A stretch of DNA of 64,000 nt from Paenibacillus sp. SYP-B4298 (GTDB taxonomy: Bacteria > Bacillota > Bacilli > Paenibacillales > Paenibacillaceae), in assembly GCF_027627475.1 (NCBI RefSeq), contig NZ_CP115484.1, positions 3,890,001 through 3,954,000 of the forward strand, given 5' to 3'. The position numbers were made by a program, and so were the translations under genes. Below are positions 17,550 through 25,836 of this stretch, in pieces. The stretch's first letter is position 1. The number at the start of each line of letters is the position of its first letter. Below the pieces are notes generated by a model that was not told the DNA's origin, searched no databases, and saw only the letters and a program-made list of their open reading frames with translations.

Positions 17550-18884
17550 CTAAAAATGTGAATTTTGTGTGAAATCAAGGATGGCATCCACCTGCTCTTC
17601 CACATGATGAATCGATGGCTCGGCGCCTTCCCCGTCCGTTCCAGAGCCCGTGCAGAAACGCCTGTATGCTGCTTTATATCCTGCCAGCAAGCCGTCCGCC
17701 TCAGGCATAGGCACGCCGAGCCTGGCTCCAAGCCGCAGCAGCAGCTCCAGCCGCTGCGCATCCTCCTGCGGGATGCGCGGGATGCGCAATACTCCATTCT
17801 CCATCGTCGCCCGCTGGAAGGGCACAGCGGCAAATTCAACATATCGCCCCAGCTCATCCGGTTGGGAGTAGGGATCAATCAGCAACGAAGCGTAGCGCAC
17901 ATAGAGCGCATATTCCTGCCGCACCTCGTCCAGTTCGACAAACTGCTCTACGATGTTCCGCCCCAGACTCTCCTCGCGCACCGGATAGTTGTCATCCTGC
18001 AGAAATTTCAACAGATTGAATGTCTCAACCCCAAGCCCGGCCAGCACCTGCGACAGCTCCTTCCACAGCCGAACCATGCTGCCCATCGTCCGCGGCGAGA
18101 TTGGCCCTTCCGGGTACAGCTTGTACATATACCTCACCGGGCCATCCTGCGAGAAGATATGCGCTAGTGCCATCTCGCTCATGGACAGTGGCGGGTGGAC
18201 ATAGGTGGTAATACTGAAGCACTCGGCGGCAAGCGGAGACGAAGTAGGGATGCAGAGGATGCCCTGAGCCGTCAGCAGCTCGGCTACCGCCTGGCAGGCA
18301 TCGCTGCTGGCAATCGTCGAGCCAAGGCGAATGCTGCGCTTGAGCGCCTTGACAACCGAGAGCAGCGGCGACTCTGCCGAGATGAACTTGGACGCGCCAA
18401 AGTAGGTGGACAAGCTGATAACCTCCACCCGCGCACGCTCCTCGCCCAACATTCGGACGATCCATGCGCCCGAGCCGATGCCGGGGGAGAGCAGGATGAT
18501 GCGTCTGAGATGACGTAGACGACTCGGCTGGAGCCCTTCGATCACCTCGGCATAGCTGCCTCCGGGAGTACAGATTACTACGGTCTGCCAGCCATCCTCC
18601 AGTTGATCATAGCCGGTATAATATCGCGCGATCCGCGCCGATCCGGACAACTGCTCTCGCCCGGATACTCTAACCTCACAGCGAACAATATAGCTGTTCA
18701 GCTCCAGCTCGCGGCGAGCCAGATCAGCGTGCTGTCCCGCCCGGTTCAACAGACCGAGCTGCTCCGACACTCCGCTCCAGCAAACCGCCGCGTGGATGCC
18801 TGCCGGGCCTGCTCCAATAATTAAGGTATTGCCGAAGCCAAAGCTCTTCCCGCAGTTATCCTCCACCTCATCACTGTTCCTCAT
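17550..18884 (-). CDS. cntM: opine metallophore dehydrogenase (CntM-like)
   Basis: 444 residues, NAD(P)H-dependent reductive condensation of the CntL product with an alpha-keto acid. The Rossmann loop is TLIIGAGPAGIHAAV. Conserved family blocks are YVHPPLSMSEMAL, YKLYPEGPI, VRYASLLIDPYSQPDELGRY and FAAVPFQRA, all colinear with S. aureus CntM. At the residue that sets the keto-acid choice (Asp150 in LGDTR of the staphylopine enzyme) this protein has Ala in FGASK, the state reported for alpha-ketoglutarate-using enzymes. An Arg after the second beta strand (LLNRAGQ) aligns with Arg33 and suggests NADPH. It overlaps the CntL-like gene by 4 bases. The predicted product is of the pseudopaline/bacillopaline type. 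Confidence 0.92.
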   Translation of the reverse strand: MRNSDEVEDNCGKSFGFGNTLIIGAGPAGIHAAVCWSGVSEQLGLLNRAGQHADLARRELELNSYIVRCEVRVSGREQLSGSARIARYYTGYDQLEDGWQTVVICTPGGSYAEVIEGLQPSRLRHLRRIILLSPGIGSGAWIVRMLGEERARVEVISLSTYFGASKFISAESPLLSVVKALKRSIRLGSTIASSDACQAVAELLTAQGILCIPTSSPLAAECFSITTYVHPPLSMSEMALAHIFSQDGPVRYMYKLYPEGPISPRTMGSMVRLWKELSQVLAGLGVETFNLLKFLQDDNYPVREESLGRNIVEQFVELDEVRQEYALYVRYASLLIDPYSQPDELGRYVEFAAVPFQRATMENGVLRIPRIPQEDAQRLELLLRLGARLGVPMPEADGLLAGYKAAYRRFCTGSGTDGEGAEPSIHHVEEQVDAILDFTQNSHF

Positions 18885-19684
18885 GAACCTACCCCCTCTA
18901 CGGCAGCCGTCAGAATCAACGTATCATAGATGCGATCCATCCTGCTTCGTGCATTAGCTTGCCACGCTGAGCCGAATTCAGCTTGCAGCGGGTAATTAAA
19001 GATTGACTTCAGCCCATTGCCATAACGTACAATAATCCGCGTCTTTGCAGGAATACAGACCCGCAGCCGCTCTATCACATCTTGCTTCTTCTCCACCAGT
19101 GAAGCAATGAAGACATGAGTTGCCTGCTCCGACCAGGCAAGCGCGTCCTCATAGCTGTTGACGACCCGGCATTGCCCAAGCAGTCCCGCCTCCTTCATCA
19201 CACGACTGCCCATCTCCGCTGCCTCCTCGTCAATATCCAGACAACATAAAGCCGCCCCTGTCTGGCGGGCGATCGTCAACGCAGATAACGGCAGGGAGCC
19301 GCTGCCGACAAACAGTACACGCGACTCACTATTCATCTCGTACTCCTCCAGCTCCTCCTGCATCGAGCTGGACAACAGCGACAAGTATTCGCTCGCATGA
19401 TTTTGTTGCCCCAGTAGACGGCGACACTGGAACTTCTCTAATTCACACACTGCCTGATTGCTTGTATGCCGAAGCTGAGCCCCCAGTCCCTTCAGCTCGT
19501 CCAGATGCCCCCAACGGCTCCAGTCGCTATGATTGTCCTCGCTCAGGATGAATCGGCACAGTGCATCCAGCTTCAGCTCCAGCAACTCAAAGCATTCAGC
19601 AGATTGCCTGATATAGCTGCTCAGGTGTGTTAATTCGTAGTCAAATGATTTCAGCGCAAGCAGTAGCGCATACTTGGCCTTCAT
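18881..19684 (-). CDS. cntL: nicotianamine synthase-like protein (CntL-like)
   Basis: 267 residues. Such enzymes transfer one aminobutyrate unit from S-adenosylmethionine to histidine. The C-terminal two thirds form a SAM-binding Rossmann fold: RVLFVGSGSLPLSALTIARQ (motif I), CCLDIDEEAAEMGSRVM, then ATHVFIASLV and RIIVRYGNGLKSIFNYP, all typical of nicotianamine-synthase-like proteins. The all-helical N-terminus fits the family. It is the first gene of the operon, with AGGTGTGAATC before the ATG. No CntK-type histidine racemase accompanies it, so L-histidine is the default substrate unless a racemase is encoded elsewhere. Confidence 0.9.
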   Translation of the reverse strand: MKAKYALLLALKSFDYELTHLSSYIRQSAECFELLELKLDALCRFILSEDNHSDWSRWGHLDELKGLGAQLRHTSNQAVCELEKFQCRRLLGQQNHASEYLSLLSSSMQEELEEYEMNSESRVLFVGSGSLPLSALTIARQTGAALCCLDIDEEAAEMGSRVMKEAGLLGQCRVVNSYEDALAWSEQATHVFIASLVEKKQDVIERLRVCIPAKTRIIVRYGNGLKSIFNYPLQAEFGSAWQANARSRMDRIYDTLILTAAVEGVGS

Positions 19685-20021
19685 GATTCACACCTCCAGG
19701 TTTATCGCGTTTGCCGCATCGTGTCGCAGCCGTCTTAGAGTCCTCCATCTCCTTTCATTCAGTCCATCATGATACACAATAATATGACACAAAAGGGAAT
19801 AACTTCATATCACTCCTTCGAGTCATCTTGCGCAGCAATCTGCCAGCCCAGTCTGCCCCTTGTCTAGTGAACTCTTGATCTGTTCTGCTAGCGTTACTCC
19901 CTGCAACTGTCACGATTTTGTCATGAAGATGACAGACAATGACACGATGGAGTTATTTCAGTACGCCTGACAGTAACGCTAAAGTAAAGGTAATGAAATG
20001 AAGCGAAGGGAATGAAGGCAG
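19685..20021. promoter_or_regulatory. divergent regulatory region between cntL and an OmpR-type regulator
   Basis: 337 bases without a gene. It holds four pentamers in helical phase at 19908, 19919, 19930 and 19940: TGTCA, TGTCA, TGACA, TGACA, with spacers of 6, 6 and 5 bases. The inner pair forms TGTCAT-GAAG-ATGACA (19919-19934). The symmetrical array is a strong candidate for cooperative binding by a dimeric regulator, most simply the OmpR-type protein encoded at 20022. I searched for a Zur or Fur palindrome and saw none. Confidence 0.55.
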
Positions 20022-20774
20022 ATGGAGCGACCCTCTCACATACTGATCATCGATGACGATGCACGCACCCGTATGATGCTGAAGATGTATCTGGAGAATG
20101 AAGGCTGTATCGTCAGCGAGGCTGCCGATGATTTTACCGGTCTGCAGCAGGCGTTCGCAACAGATATTGATCTCGTTGTGCTGGAGATGACCATCCCGTT
20201 GATGCGTGGCTTTAATCTCCATGAATATCTGTATTGCCTGAAGCCGGCATCCGTGCTGATCCTGACGAGCAGGAGTGAACTAACCGACAAATGCATGGGC
20301 TTTGAAGCTGGTGCGGATGATTATGTAACGAAGCCATTCAGTCCCCGCGAGCTCGTGCACCGTGTTCTGGCTATACTGAACCGCACTCGAGGACTGCATC
20401 ATCCGAGCCAGCGTCTGGAAGGCAGCAGCTCTCTCATTCTGCCCGATCTCATCTTCGAACCGAAGGCCTGGAAGGTAAGCGCTCGCGGCCAGCAGCTCCA
20501 ACTGACTCCCAAGGAGTACGAGCTGCTCTATTATCTGTCAATGCAGGCGGGCAAGGCAATTAGCCGCCGCCAGTTGCTTCAGAAGGTATGGAAGCTGACT
20601 CCCTTCAAGGATCACCGAACGATAGATACACATATCAAAAGGCTGCGTGACAAGCTGAACGCGGCAGCCCCCTCGCTTGGAGACCACATTGTGACGATCC
20701 GAGGCCAGGGATATTGCTGGAGCCTCTCCCCCCAGTACCAGGAACATTCAGTTAATATGACGGCTTCGATATAG
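20022..20774 (+). CDS. OmpR-family response regulator with Glu at the phospho-site
   Basis: 250 residues: receiver (1-120) plus winged-helix DNA-binding domain (about 140-235; RQQLQLTPKEYELLYYLS, RTIDTHIKRLRDKL, IRGQGYCW). The acidic pocket (IIDDDAR), the conserved Thr/Ser (LILTSRS) and Lys (YVTKPF) are present, but the phospho-accepting Asp is replaced: the strand reads IDLVVLEMTIP, Glu55. Asp-to-Glu changes in receivers often mimic the active state. No kinase gene is adjacent. It is divergent from the cntL operon across a phased half-site array, so control of that operon is plausible. It ends at a strong terminator. Confidence 0.85.
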   Translation: MERPSHILIIDDDARTRMMLKMYLENEGCIVSEAADDFTGLQQAFATDIDLVVLEMTIPLMRGFNLHEYLYCLKPASVLILTSRSELTDKCMGFEAGADDYVTKPFSPRELVHRVLAILNRTRGLHHPSQRLEGSSSLILPDLIFEPKAWKVSARGQQLQLTPKEYELLYYLSMQAGKAISRRQLLQKVWKLTPFKDHRTIDTHIKRLRDKLNAAAPSLGDHIVTIRGQGYCWSLSPQYQEHSVNMTASI

Positions 20775-20777
20775 AAC

Positions 20778-20810
20778 AAGCCCAAGAATGCTGACAACAT
20801 TCTTGGGCTT
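20778..20810 (+). terminator. terminator after the OmpR-type regulator
   Basis: A 13-bp perfect stem (AAGCCCAAGAATG and its complement) with a 7-base loop, four bases after the stop codon; its T-rich side is short. It may also serve minus-strand transcription from the oxidase genes. Confidence 0.75.
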
Positions 20811-20888
20811 TCGATTGTGTGAAGGTTAGTGTCCATGTTAGACTCCCTGGGTCGCCCCATGCTTGTGAATCTGCAGCTTAGCCTCCCT

Positions 20889-21911
20889 CTATTGTTGCAT
20901 CGTCCGCGGTGCTTCCTGCATATACGGCGCAAGATACAGCTCTCGCACCTCATGCCTGATCCAGCTCATCATTCCCATGATGAGGAACAGGATCACTACA
21001 GAGGAGATGAACAGCCTGCGCGAATCGGCCTTATACAGCCGATACAGCATAACAATCAGGATAAGCGCCAGCACAACTGCAACGCTCAGGAGCAGGGTAT
21101 GGAACAGTGAACCGCCCATAAAGCTAGTTCGTACCCCCTCGCTCATGCCAAGCAGCAGGATGGGTCCAGCGATCAATTGGAGCACCGTGAACAGCAAGGC
21201 AGAGCCCTTGCCGAATGTTTTGGCTCGCTCATGAATCGGTGTGGGGTGATTTCCGCCTCTGCGCCTGCCCCACCAATACATGTACATGCCGATAATAGCA
21301 AAGCTTGCCGACATGAAGTGGAAATAGCGCTGCCAGATGGTCGGATAACGAAAGAGTGAGTCCCAGAAGCCCTTCGACCCTGTCCACATCTCCGGATGCA
21401 GCATCGAGGCTACGTTCGTAATGAAGATCAGCGGCACAAACAACAATATGAGCGAACCGGATATACCGAACAGCAGATGCAGTCCTTTACGATCCTGCCA
21501 CCTATCCCACATGAATTTGTAGACATATAATAGCAGGAAAGAGACAATAAGCAGCGGAATGAGCATCAGCCACCATTTGCCGATCAGAATCGTCGACGGA
21601 TAGAAAAATTGAGTGTAGATGGTGCTGATGATAAGTAGAGGGGCAACTCCCAGAACCACTGCAATGCTCTTGTGAATCGAGACGAGTGTAGCCAGTTGCA
21701 GGGCGAGCCCGTCTGCCACCTTGTCCCGCTTGCGGATACCGATCAACTCGAACAGCACCGCATAGACCGAACCGGCGACAACAATATTGACATAGATCAG
21801 ATGAAGAATAAATCCAACGACGATCAGCACTTCAAATAACGGCAAGTTGCCTGGAATCATCAGCCCCAGATCATTAGGAACCGGTGATTCGGCTTTTAAC
21901 CATGACTGCAT
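20889..21911 (-). CDS. CydA-like membrane subunit of an atypical bd-type oxidase
   Basis: 340 residues with about eight membrane helices. The opening FEVLIVVGFILHLIYVNIVVAGSVY and the later FHFMSASFAIIGMYMYWWG resemble CydA helices carrying haem-ligand His residues, but the Q-loop signature GRQPW is absent. AAAGGAG lies 10 bases before the start. It lies 14 bases after the gene for a CydA-like protein with a fused cytochrome c domain, apparently as its partner. The pair recalls the CydAA' and OR-C branches of the bd superfamily rather than quinol-oxidising CydAB. Substrate and electron donor are unknown; NO or O2 reduction are both possible. Confidence 0.62.
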   Translation of the reverse strand: MQSWLKAESPVPNDLGLMIPGNLPLFEVLIVVGFILHLIYVNIVVAGSVYAVLFELIGIRKRDKVADGLALQLATLVSIHKSIAVVLGVAPLLIISTIYTQFFYPSTILIGKWWLMLIPLLIVSFLLLYVYKFMWDRWQDRKGLHLLFGISGSLILLFVPLIFITNVASMLHPEMWTGSKGFWDSLFRYPTIWQRYFHFMSASFAIIGMYMYWWGRRRGGNHPTPIHERAKTFGKGSALLFTVLQLIAGPILLLGMSEGVRTSFMGGSLFHTLLLSVAVVLALILIVMLYRLYKADSRRLFISSVVILFLIMGMMSWIRHEVRELYLAPYMQEAPRTMQQ

Positions 21912-21925
21912 GCACGCAAACTCCT

Positions 21926-23269
21926 TTACTCAGCTTGATCCTTCTGCTTCGGCTCCGTATCGTTGAGCTCGGACACAATGTTCTCCAGATAGGTAGCCAA
22001 CGCTTCAACCTCTTCCTCTGTTCCGACAAACGGCGGCATCACATCGCGAATCTGATGCATATTCGGAATGAACTGGGCAATCGCATCCTTGCTCCAGCCA
22101 TTCATTCGCTCCGTCATCGCGCGGCTGCGACGCACGCCGTCGATGCTGTGGCAGGCAATGCACTGCATGCGGAATAGTTCCTCGCCCGCCTCCAGCTTGT
22201 TATCGTCTGTCACCGTCTTGACCGTTGTGAACTTCGCAGAGGCCAAGGCTCCCTGCTCCTTGTAGCGCTCGGCGTCTTCCTTCAGCACGCCATTGGCATA
22301 CATGTAATTGTAGATGACATACGGCTTGCGAATATTTTCGCGTACAATCTCGAACTCGGTAATAAGCAGCAGTGAAAAGGCAGCGGTGAACAGTGTCAGC
22401 ATGACTGGAAGCCTGGGCTTGCCATCCAGCAGCAGCACCGCCAGCAGCAGGATCAGCAGCAGACCGCCTACATTGACCCAGACAAACAATGTCTCGCTCA
22501 TCCCTGAGGCCCATTTCACTAAAACTTGCGCCTGATCAGGCAGACTGCGCATGTACCAAAATCCGCTAAGCAGCATAATCGGTACGGAAATCAGCAGCCA
22601 TTTTCCGAAAATTTGCTGTGCGATGATTCGATCGCGTCTCTCCTTCAAGCTCCAGCGTATGAAGAGATGCAGCACCGCTACGCCCAGCGCAATCGCTGCG
22701 AAGGTGCGGAATATGGTGGATGGAATCCAGGTCGGATTCAAGAAGGCATCCCAGAAGGATAGCGTCTCGACCCAGTTGCCAGGGTTGAGCTGGGCCGCCA
22801 GCACCCCGGTAATAATAACCAGTGTGAGCCAGGACATGATGCATAACGCAAAGCCGACGCGCAGATGCTTCTTTTTGTCCGCACCCTTCCATTTGTCCCA
22901 AGTGTAAAAATAAGTCAGCAGCAGCACAACCTCTGACACGAAGACGAGCCACTCTGTGAACCAGGCCCAATGGAAAATACGCAGCAGCGAGCCGATCGCA
23001 TCGGGCAAAATAACAGTGGTCGTAAACCATATGCCTACCCCTGTCATTGCCCCAACCGTCGTTGTAATGATGAGAATCCATCTGCTCAGCCCTCGCGCAT
23101 AGGCATCCAGCCGAGGATTGTTATCCTTATAGCCCTTGTACTCGATGGATACCATCAGCACACAGCCGCCAATCGCCACAGCATGGTTGATCATGACATG
23201 CAGCACAGCCATCATGCCAATCAGATTGCCGTTACCGAGCCAACCGAAATCAATGGTTGGAAAGTTCAA
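21926..23269 (-). CDS. CydA-like oxidase subunit with C-terminal cytochrome c domain
   Basis: 447 residues. Residues 1-330 carry about nine helices and a CydA-like core: VLHVMINHAVAIGGC, GVGIWFTTTVILPDAIG, FHWAWFTEWLVFVSEVVLLLTYFYTWDKW. The last 90 residues form a class I cytochrome c domain with the haem site CIACH near residue 372 and a distal Met in VMPPFVGTEEEVEALATYL. The canonical Q-loop GRQPW is missing. A haem c on the outer face suggests electrons come from a c-type cytochrome or a membrane donor rather than directly from quinol, as proposed for OR-C type bd oxidases. First gene of a two-gene operon. Confidence 0.72.
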   Translation of the reverse strand: MNFPTIDFGWLGNGNLIGMMAVLHVMINHAVAIGGCVLMVSIEYKGYKDNNPRLDAYARGLSRWILIITTTVGAMTGVGIWFTTTVILPDAIGSLLRIFHWAWFTEWLVFVSEVVLLLTYFYTWDKWKGADKKKHLRVGFALCIMSWLTLVIITGVLAAQLNPGNWVETLSFWDAFLNPTWIPSTIFRTFAAIALGVAVLHLFIRWSLKERRDRIIAQQIFGKWLLISVPIMLLSGFWYMRSLPDQAQVLVKWASGMSETLFVWVNVGGLLLILLLAVLLLDGKPRLPVMLTLFTAAFSLLLITEFEIVRENIRKPYVIYNYMYANGVLKEDAERYKEQGALASAKFTTVKTVTDDNKLEAGEELFRMQCIACHSIDGVRRSRAMTERMNGWSKDAIAQFIPNMHQIRDVMPPFVGTEEEVEALATYLENIVSELNDTEPKQKDQAE

Positions 23270-23634
23270 GCCCTTCTCCTCCTCCTTGTTCTCTTGTTCC
23301 GTTCCTTAGTATAAGGAGTAAGGGATCGATTAAAAATGGCTATATCGAGCTAAATTGATTCATTTTCCGTTAATGATCTGTGAAATTTTATCATTCTCTT
23401 CGAATTAGTCTGGAATTCTCTTAATTGGTATGAGTATTTGGGGCTATCTCCGGTGGAATGCAAGAGGTGCCCAATGTGCAGGTGTGGAAGCGAAGTGCTC
23501 ACCTGTATCTCCTAACTGTTGCAATGCGAGGATAGCTGTGTCTTGTTACAGCCTGTCAAATAGCGAAGGTTGGTATCGGGCGGTTAGCGTCGTGTCCTTA
23601 CACTTACAGCATCAAGCAAGTGTGCCAAGCGATA
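23270..23634. other. intergenic region upstream of the CydA-cytochrome c gene
   Basis: 365 bases. The first 150, next to the oxidase start, are AT-rich and should hold its promoter; I see no full FNR, Rex or ResD-like palindrome. The remainder contains only short inverted repeats. A 93-codon plus-strand frame here has no ribosome site and unusual composition, so it is not called. Confidence 0.4.
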
Positions 23635-23667
23635 AAGGAGATGACTCCAGCGCTGCCCCATCTCCTT
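23635..23667 (-). terminator. putative terminator after the SF0329-family gene
   Basis: A 9-bp stem AAGGAGATG/CATCTCCTT with a 15-base loop, about 25 bases past the minus-strand stop codon. The following T tract is weak (TTTATC), so efficiency is uncertain. Confidence 0.5.
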
Positions 23668-23692
23668 GTCCTCTCTTATCTCGTCATACTAC

Positions 23693-24253
23693 CTACAGCC
23701 GCAGCTCATAAAAGTATTGCACGCTGGGATGCTTGGCCTTCATCTTGTCGGCCATGTTCAACAATCGTTTCTTGCCCACTCGTCTGTCCACCAGGGCTAG
23801 GATATTCAGGAGGATCTCCTTGCTCTCCAGGCAATCCTCTATGGAAGTGGACAAAAACCTCGTCGCGACCGTCATAAAATCAGATTTGCTTAGGGCAGTC
23901 TGTGCCAGCATAATCTCCTTGGCATAGACAGAAGTTTTCCTGCCTCTCGCGATGACCTGCAGACGATCCTCTGGAACTTGCCCTTGGGTCTCTATCCTGA
24001 TCGCTTCTATTTCTTCCTCGCTGATCGGAATCTGGATCGTGGCATCATTCTTAATCTCCAGCTCTGTCTGGTACCATCTGATGGGGCTTGCTGGATCGCC
24101 CATATGGAGAATATTCTTCTTATCTACTGTAATATAGCATTGCCCTGCTTTGTCCGGCAGATAACGATAGCTGGTTGCCCGGTACTCTACCCTCCCCTGT
24201 AACGCAGGACTGAGAAAACTCTCCAGTTGTTGCTTCACTTTGCTCCAGGACAT
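23693..24253 (-). CDS. SF0329-family protein of unknown function
   Basis: 186 residues from the ATG at 24253 (MSWSKVKQQLESFL), the usual start of this family; the frame extends to 24289 without support. The sequence is soluble and helical, with the family blocks GRVEYRATSYRYLPD, CYITVDKKNILHMGD, IRWYQTELEIKND and a C-terminal NILALVDRRVGKKRLL. The family is common in Bacillus/Paenibacillus and has no established function. It appears to be a single-gene unit, unrelated in function to the neighbouring oxidase and sigma-factor genes as far as can be seen. Confidence 0.75.
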   Translation of the reverse strand: MSWSKVKQQLESFLSPALQGRVEYRATSYRYLPDKAGQCYITVDKKNILHMGDPASPIRWYQTELEIKNDATIQIPISEEEIEAIRIETQGQVPEDRLQVIARGRKTSVYAKEIMLAQTALSKSDFMTVATRFLSTSIEDCLESKEILLNILALVDRRVGKKRLLNMADKMKAKHPSVQYFYELRL

Positions 24254-24408
24254 GTATCCTCCCATATTACCTATGATACATACCATCATACACCAATTAT
24301 TGAACAGGTGCGAATACAGGAGACGCTTGGCGCTTCCCCCGAGTATGTTATAACTCGCATGCCGGAAGCTGCTTTGGGAGCCACTTTCTCTCGCGGAAGC
24401 ATCCAGCT

Positions 24409-25077
24409 TTATTTGACGTTGTTTCGGACATTTCTCTCATATTCGGCTTCTTGTTCAGCAGTGGCTTTAGGAATATTCATGTCTTTTTCCCAAATGGTAA
24501 TCCGGTCGTTTTGATTTTTTCCTTCGTAATAAATGGCTGTTATTTCTTTGTTCGTGCTCGGATGGATTGTGGGAATCCAGTTCTCGGGAAGTGAAACGAC
24601 GCTTTTGGTTGAACTCGATGAGAAGCGCCTGTGCTCATAGAGTCGAAGAATTTGTGTGCTTCCGCTGCCGATCTGGGTGGCGTTGCTTATATAACTTTCC
24701 ACATTAGCAGAGATTCGGTAATGGATGGAGCCATCCTTCATTTGGTACACATCGCTAATCTTCACTTCACTGCTTGAGACGGGAAATTGTCTTTGAACAA
24801 TGAAGTAAAACACGGCGAAAAAGATCATTAGGGCGGCAAATACGCTAATCGCGGCCGTCATCCATTGCCGCCTTTTGATTTTTTTTAGAAAATTGATCTG
24901 TTTTTGCGGAGCCGTATCCAGCTCTTTCACTTCTTTTGTCATCGCCGACCGTATTTTCTCGCATTCGCTGCATGAAGCAAGGTGTTCTTCCAGGGACTTG
25001 TTCGTCACTTCGCTTGTCAGACCTTCAATATAGCTAGGCAGAAGATCTTGTACAATTTTACAGTTTAATTTATCCAT
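24409..25077 (-). CDS. anti-sigma factor with N-terminal zinc-finger and one membrane helix
   Basis: 222 residues. The cytoplasmic N-terminus has the ZAS-type motif LEEHLASCSECEKI (HxxxCxxC). A basic segment KKIKRRQW precedes a single membrane helix (about 72-92, WMTAAISVFAALMIFFAVFYF), and the remaining 130 residues lie outside the cell without a recognised domain. It overlaps the preceding ECF sigma-factor gene by 8 bases, the standard sigma/anti-sigma arrangement, and should hold that sigma factor inactive until an envelope signal releases it. The extracytoplasmic sensor domain gives no clue to the signal. Confidence 0.85.
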   Translation of the reverse strand: MDKLNCKIVQDLLPSYIEGLTSEVTNKSLEEHLASCSECEKIRSAMTKEVKELDTAPQKQINFLKKIKRRQWMTAAISVFAALMIFFAVFYFIVQRQFPVSSSEVKISDVYQMKDGSIHYRISANVESYISNATQIGSGSTQILRLYEHRRFSSSSTKSVVSLPENWIPTIHPSTNKEITAIYYEGKNQNDRITIWEKDMNIPKATAEQEAEYERNVRNNVK

Positions 25078-25564
25078 TCTGCTCTCGCTCCTTCACCATT
25101 TTTTGTTTGCCGCGGTAAAATGTCACCCGGGCCCACGTTTCGCTTTGACCCAGAATATCCCCGATTTCGGAAAAGCTTAGTTCGCCTGAAAGACGTAAAT
25201 ACATCACTTCTTTTGTTTTCTCATCCAGCCGATGCAGCATTCGAAACATCGCCAGCTTGTCTTCATTTTGCAAAACGCTGTTTTCCAAATTATGTCCAGG
25301 ATGTACAAGGGATTCCGACTCATCCATGGAGCGGGTTTGCATTTTTTTACTTTTACTTAACTCTTTATACCAGGCCCGCTTGGCGATTTGGCATAACCAG
25401 ACGGAAATTTTACAATCGCCGCGAAAATGATGAATGGTTTTTGTGGCTTGGTAGAACGTTTCCTGCGTAAGCTCTTCGGACAGGTCAGCATTTTGCGTGA
25501 TGCTGAATAAGTATTTGTAAACGGTTTGAGCATACATTGCATAGAGATGCTCAATGCTTTCCAT
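25070..25564 (-). CDS. ECF-type RNA polymerase sigma factor
   Basis: 164 residues from ATG 25564, chosen because AGGAGGTG precedes it by 6 bases; the frame to 25618 has no such site. Region 2 is YKYLFSITQNADLSEELTQETFYQATKTIHHF, abbreviated here in two parts: ITQNADLSEELTQETFYQA and the following FRGDCKISVWLCQIAKRAW. Region 4 is TKEVMYLRLSGELSFSEIG with ILGQSETWARVTFYRGKQK. It directs RNA polymerase to a small regulon and is co-transcribed with its anti-sigma gene, which it overlaps. Its own autoregulatory promoter was not identified with confidence in the 80 bases upstream. Confidence 0.88.
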   Translation of the reverse strand: MESIEHLYAMYAQTVYKYLFSITQNADLSEELTQETFYQATKTIHHFRGDCKISVWLCQIAKRAWYKELSKSKKMQTRSMDESESLVHPGHNLENSVLQNEDKLAMFRMLHRLDEKTKEVMYLRLSGELSFSEIGDILGQSETWARVTFYRGKQKMVKEREQNG

Positions 25565-25644
25565 TTCTTCACCTCCTGCTTTATAAGTGCGCACATCCGT
25601 CATTTCGTTACAGGTCATTTTTAAATATTTTTCGTTATACTACA

Positions 25645-25836
25645 GGCTCAAACCAGAAATCAGTGCTTGACTTGGGCCGAGGTGAGACGCTACGGGACAG
25701 AGGGTTCTTCCGATCGCTGTTAAAGCCCGATTCCTTTTATTTATATGAGGACTATGGTGGGAATCGGTCTTTAAAGGCGAACACTGACGTTTCTCCAGAA
25801 TCCCTTTCTGTCAAGCACTGATTATTAGGTTGAGCC
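25645..25836. repeat. MITE-like palindromic element with imperfect terminal inverted repeats
   Basis: Two 27-base ends, 25645-25671 and 25810-25836, are inverted copies matching at about 23 of 27 positions, including a perfect 14-mer AATCAGTGCTTGAC. Inside, a second inverted pair (about 25712-25734 and 25758-25780, TTAAAG.CCGATTCC core) lets the whole 192 bases fold into a long hairpin. No coding capacity. A target-site duplication is not evident. Confidence 0.6.

Noticed and set aside
19685-20021. Zur or Fur box upstream of the metallophore operon
   Set aside because: Zinc-starvation control was expected, but no TCGTAAT-type or GATAAT-type palindrome is visible; only the TGTCA/TGACA array was found.
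23430-23711. 93-codon plus-strand frame downstream of the SF0329-family gene
   Set aside because: No ribosome site, Cys/Ser-rich composition without a fold, and it runs over the terminator and the 3' end of the minus-strand gene.
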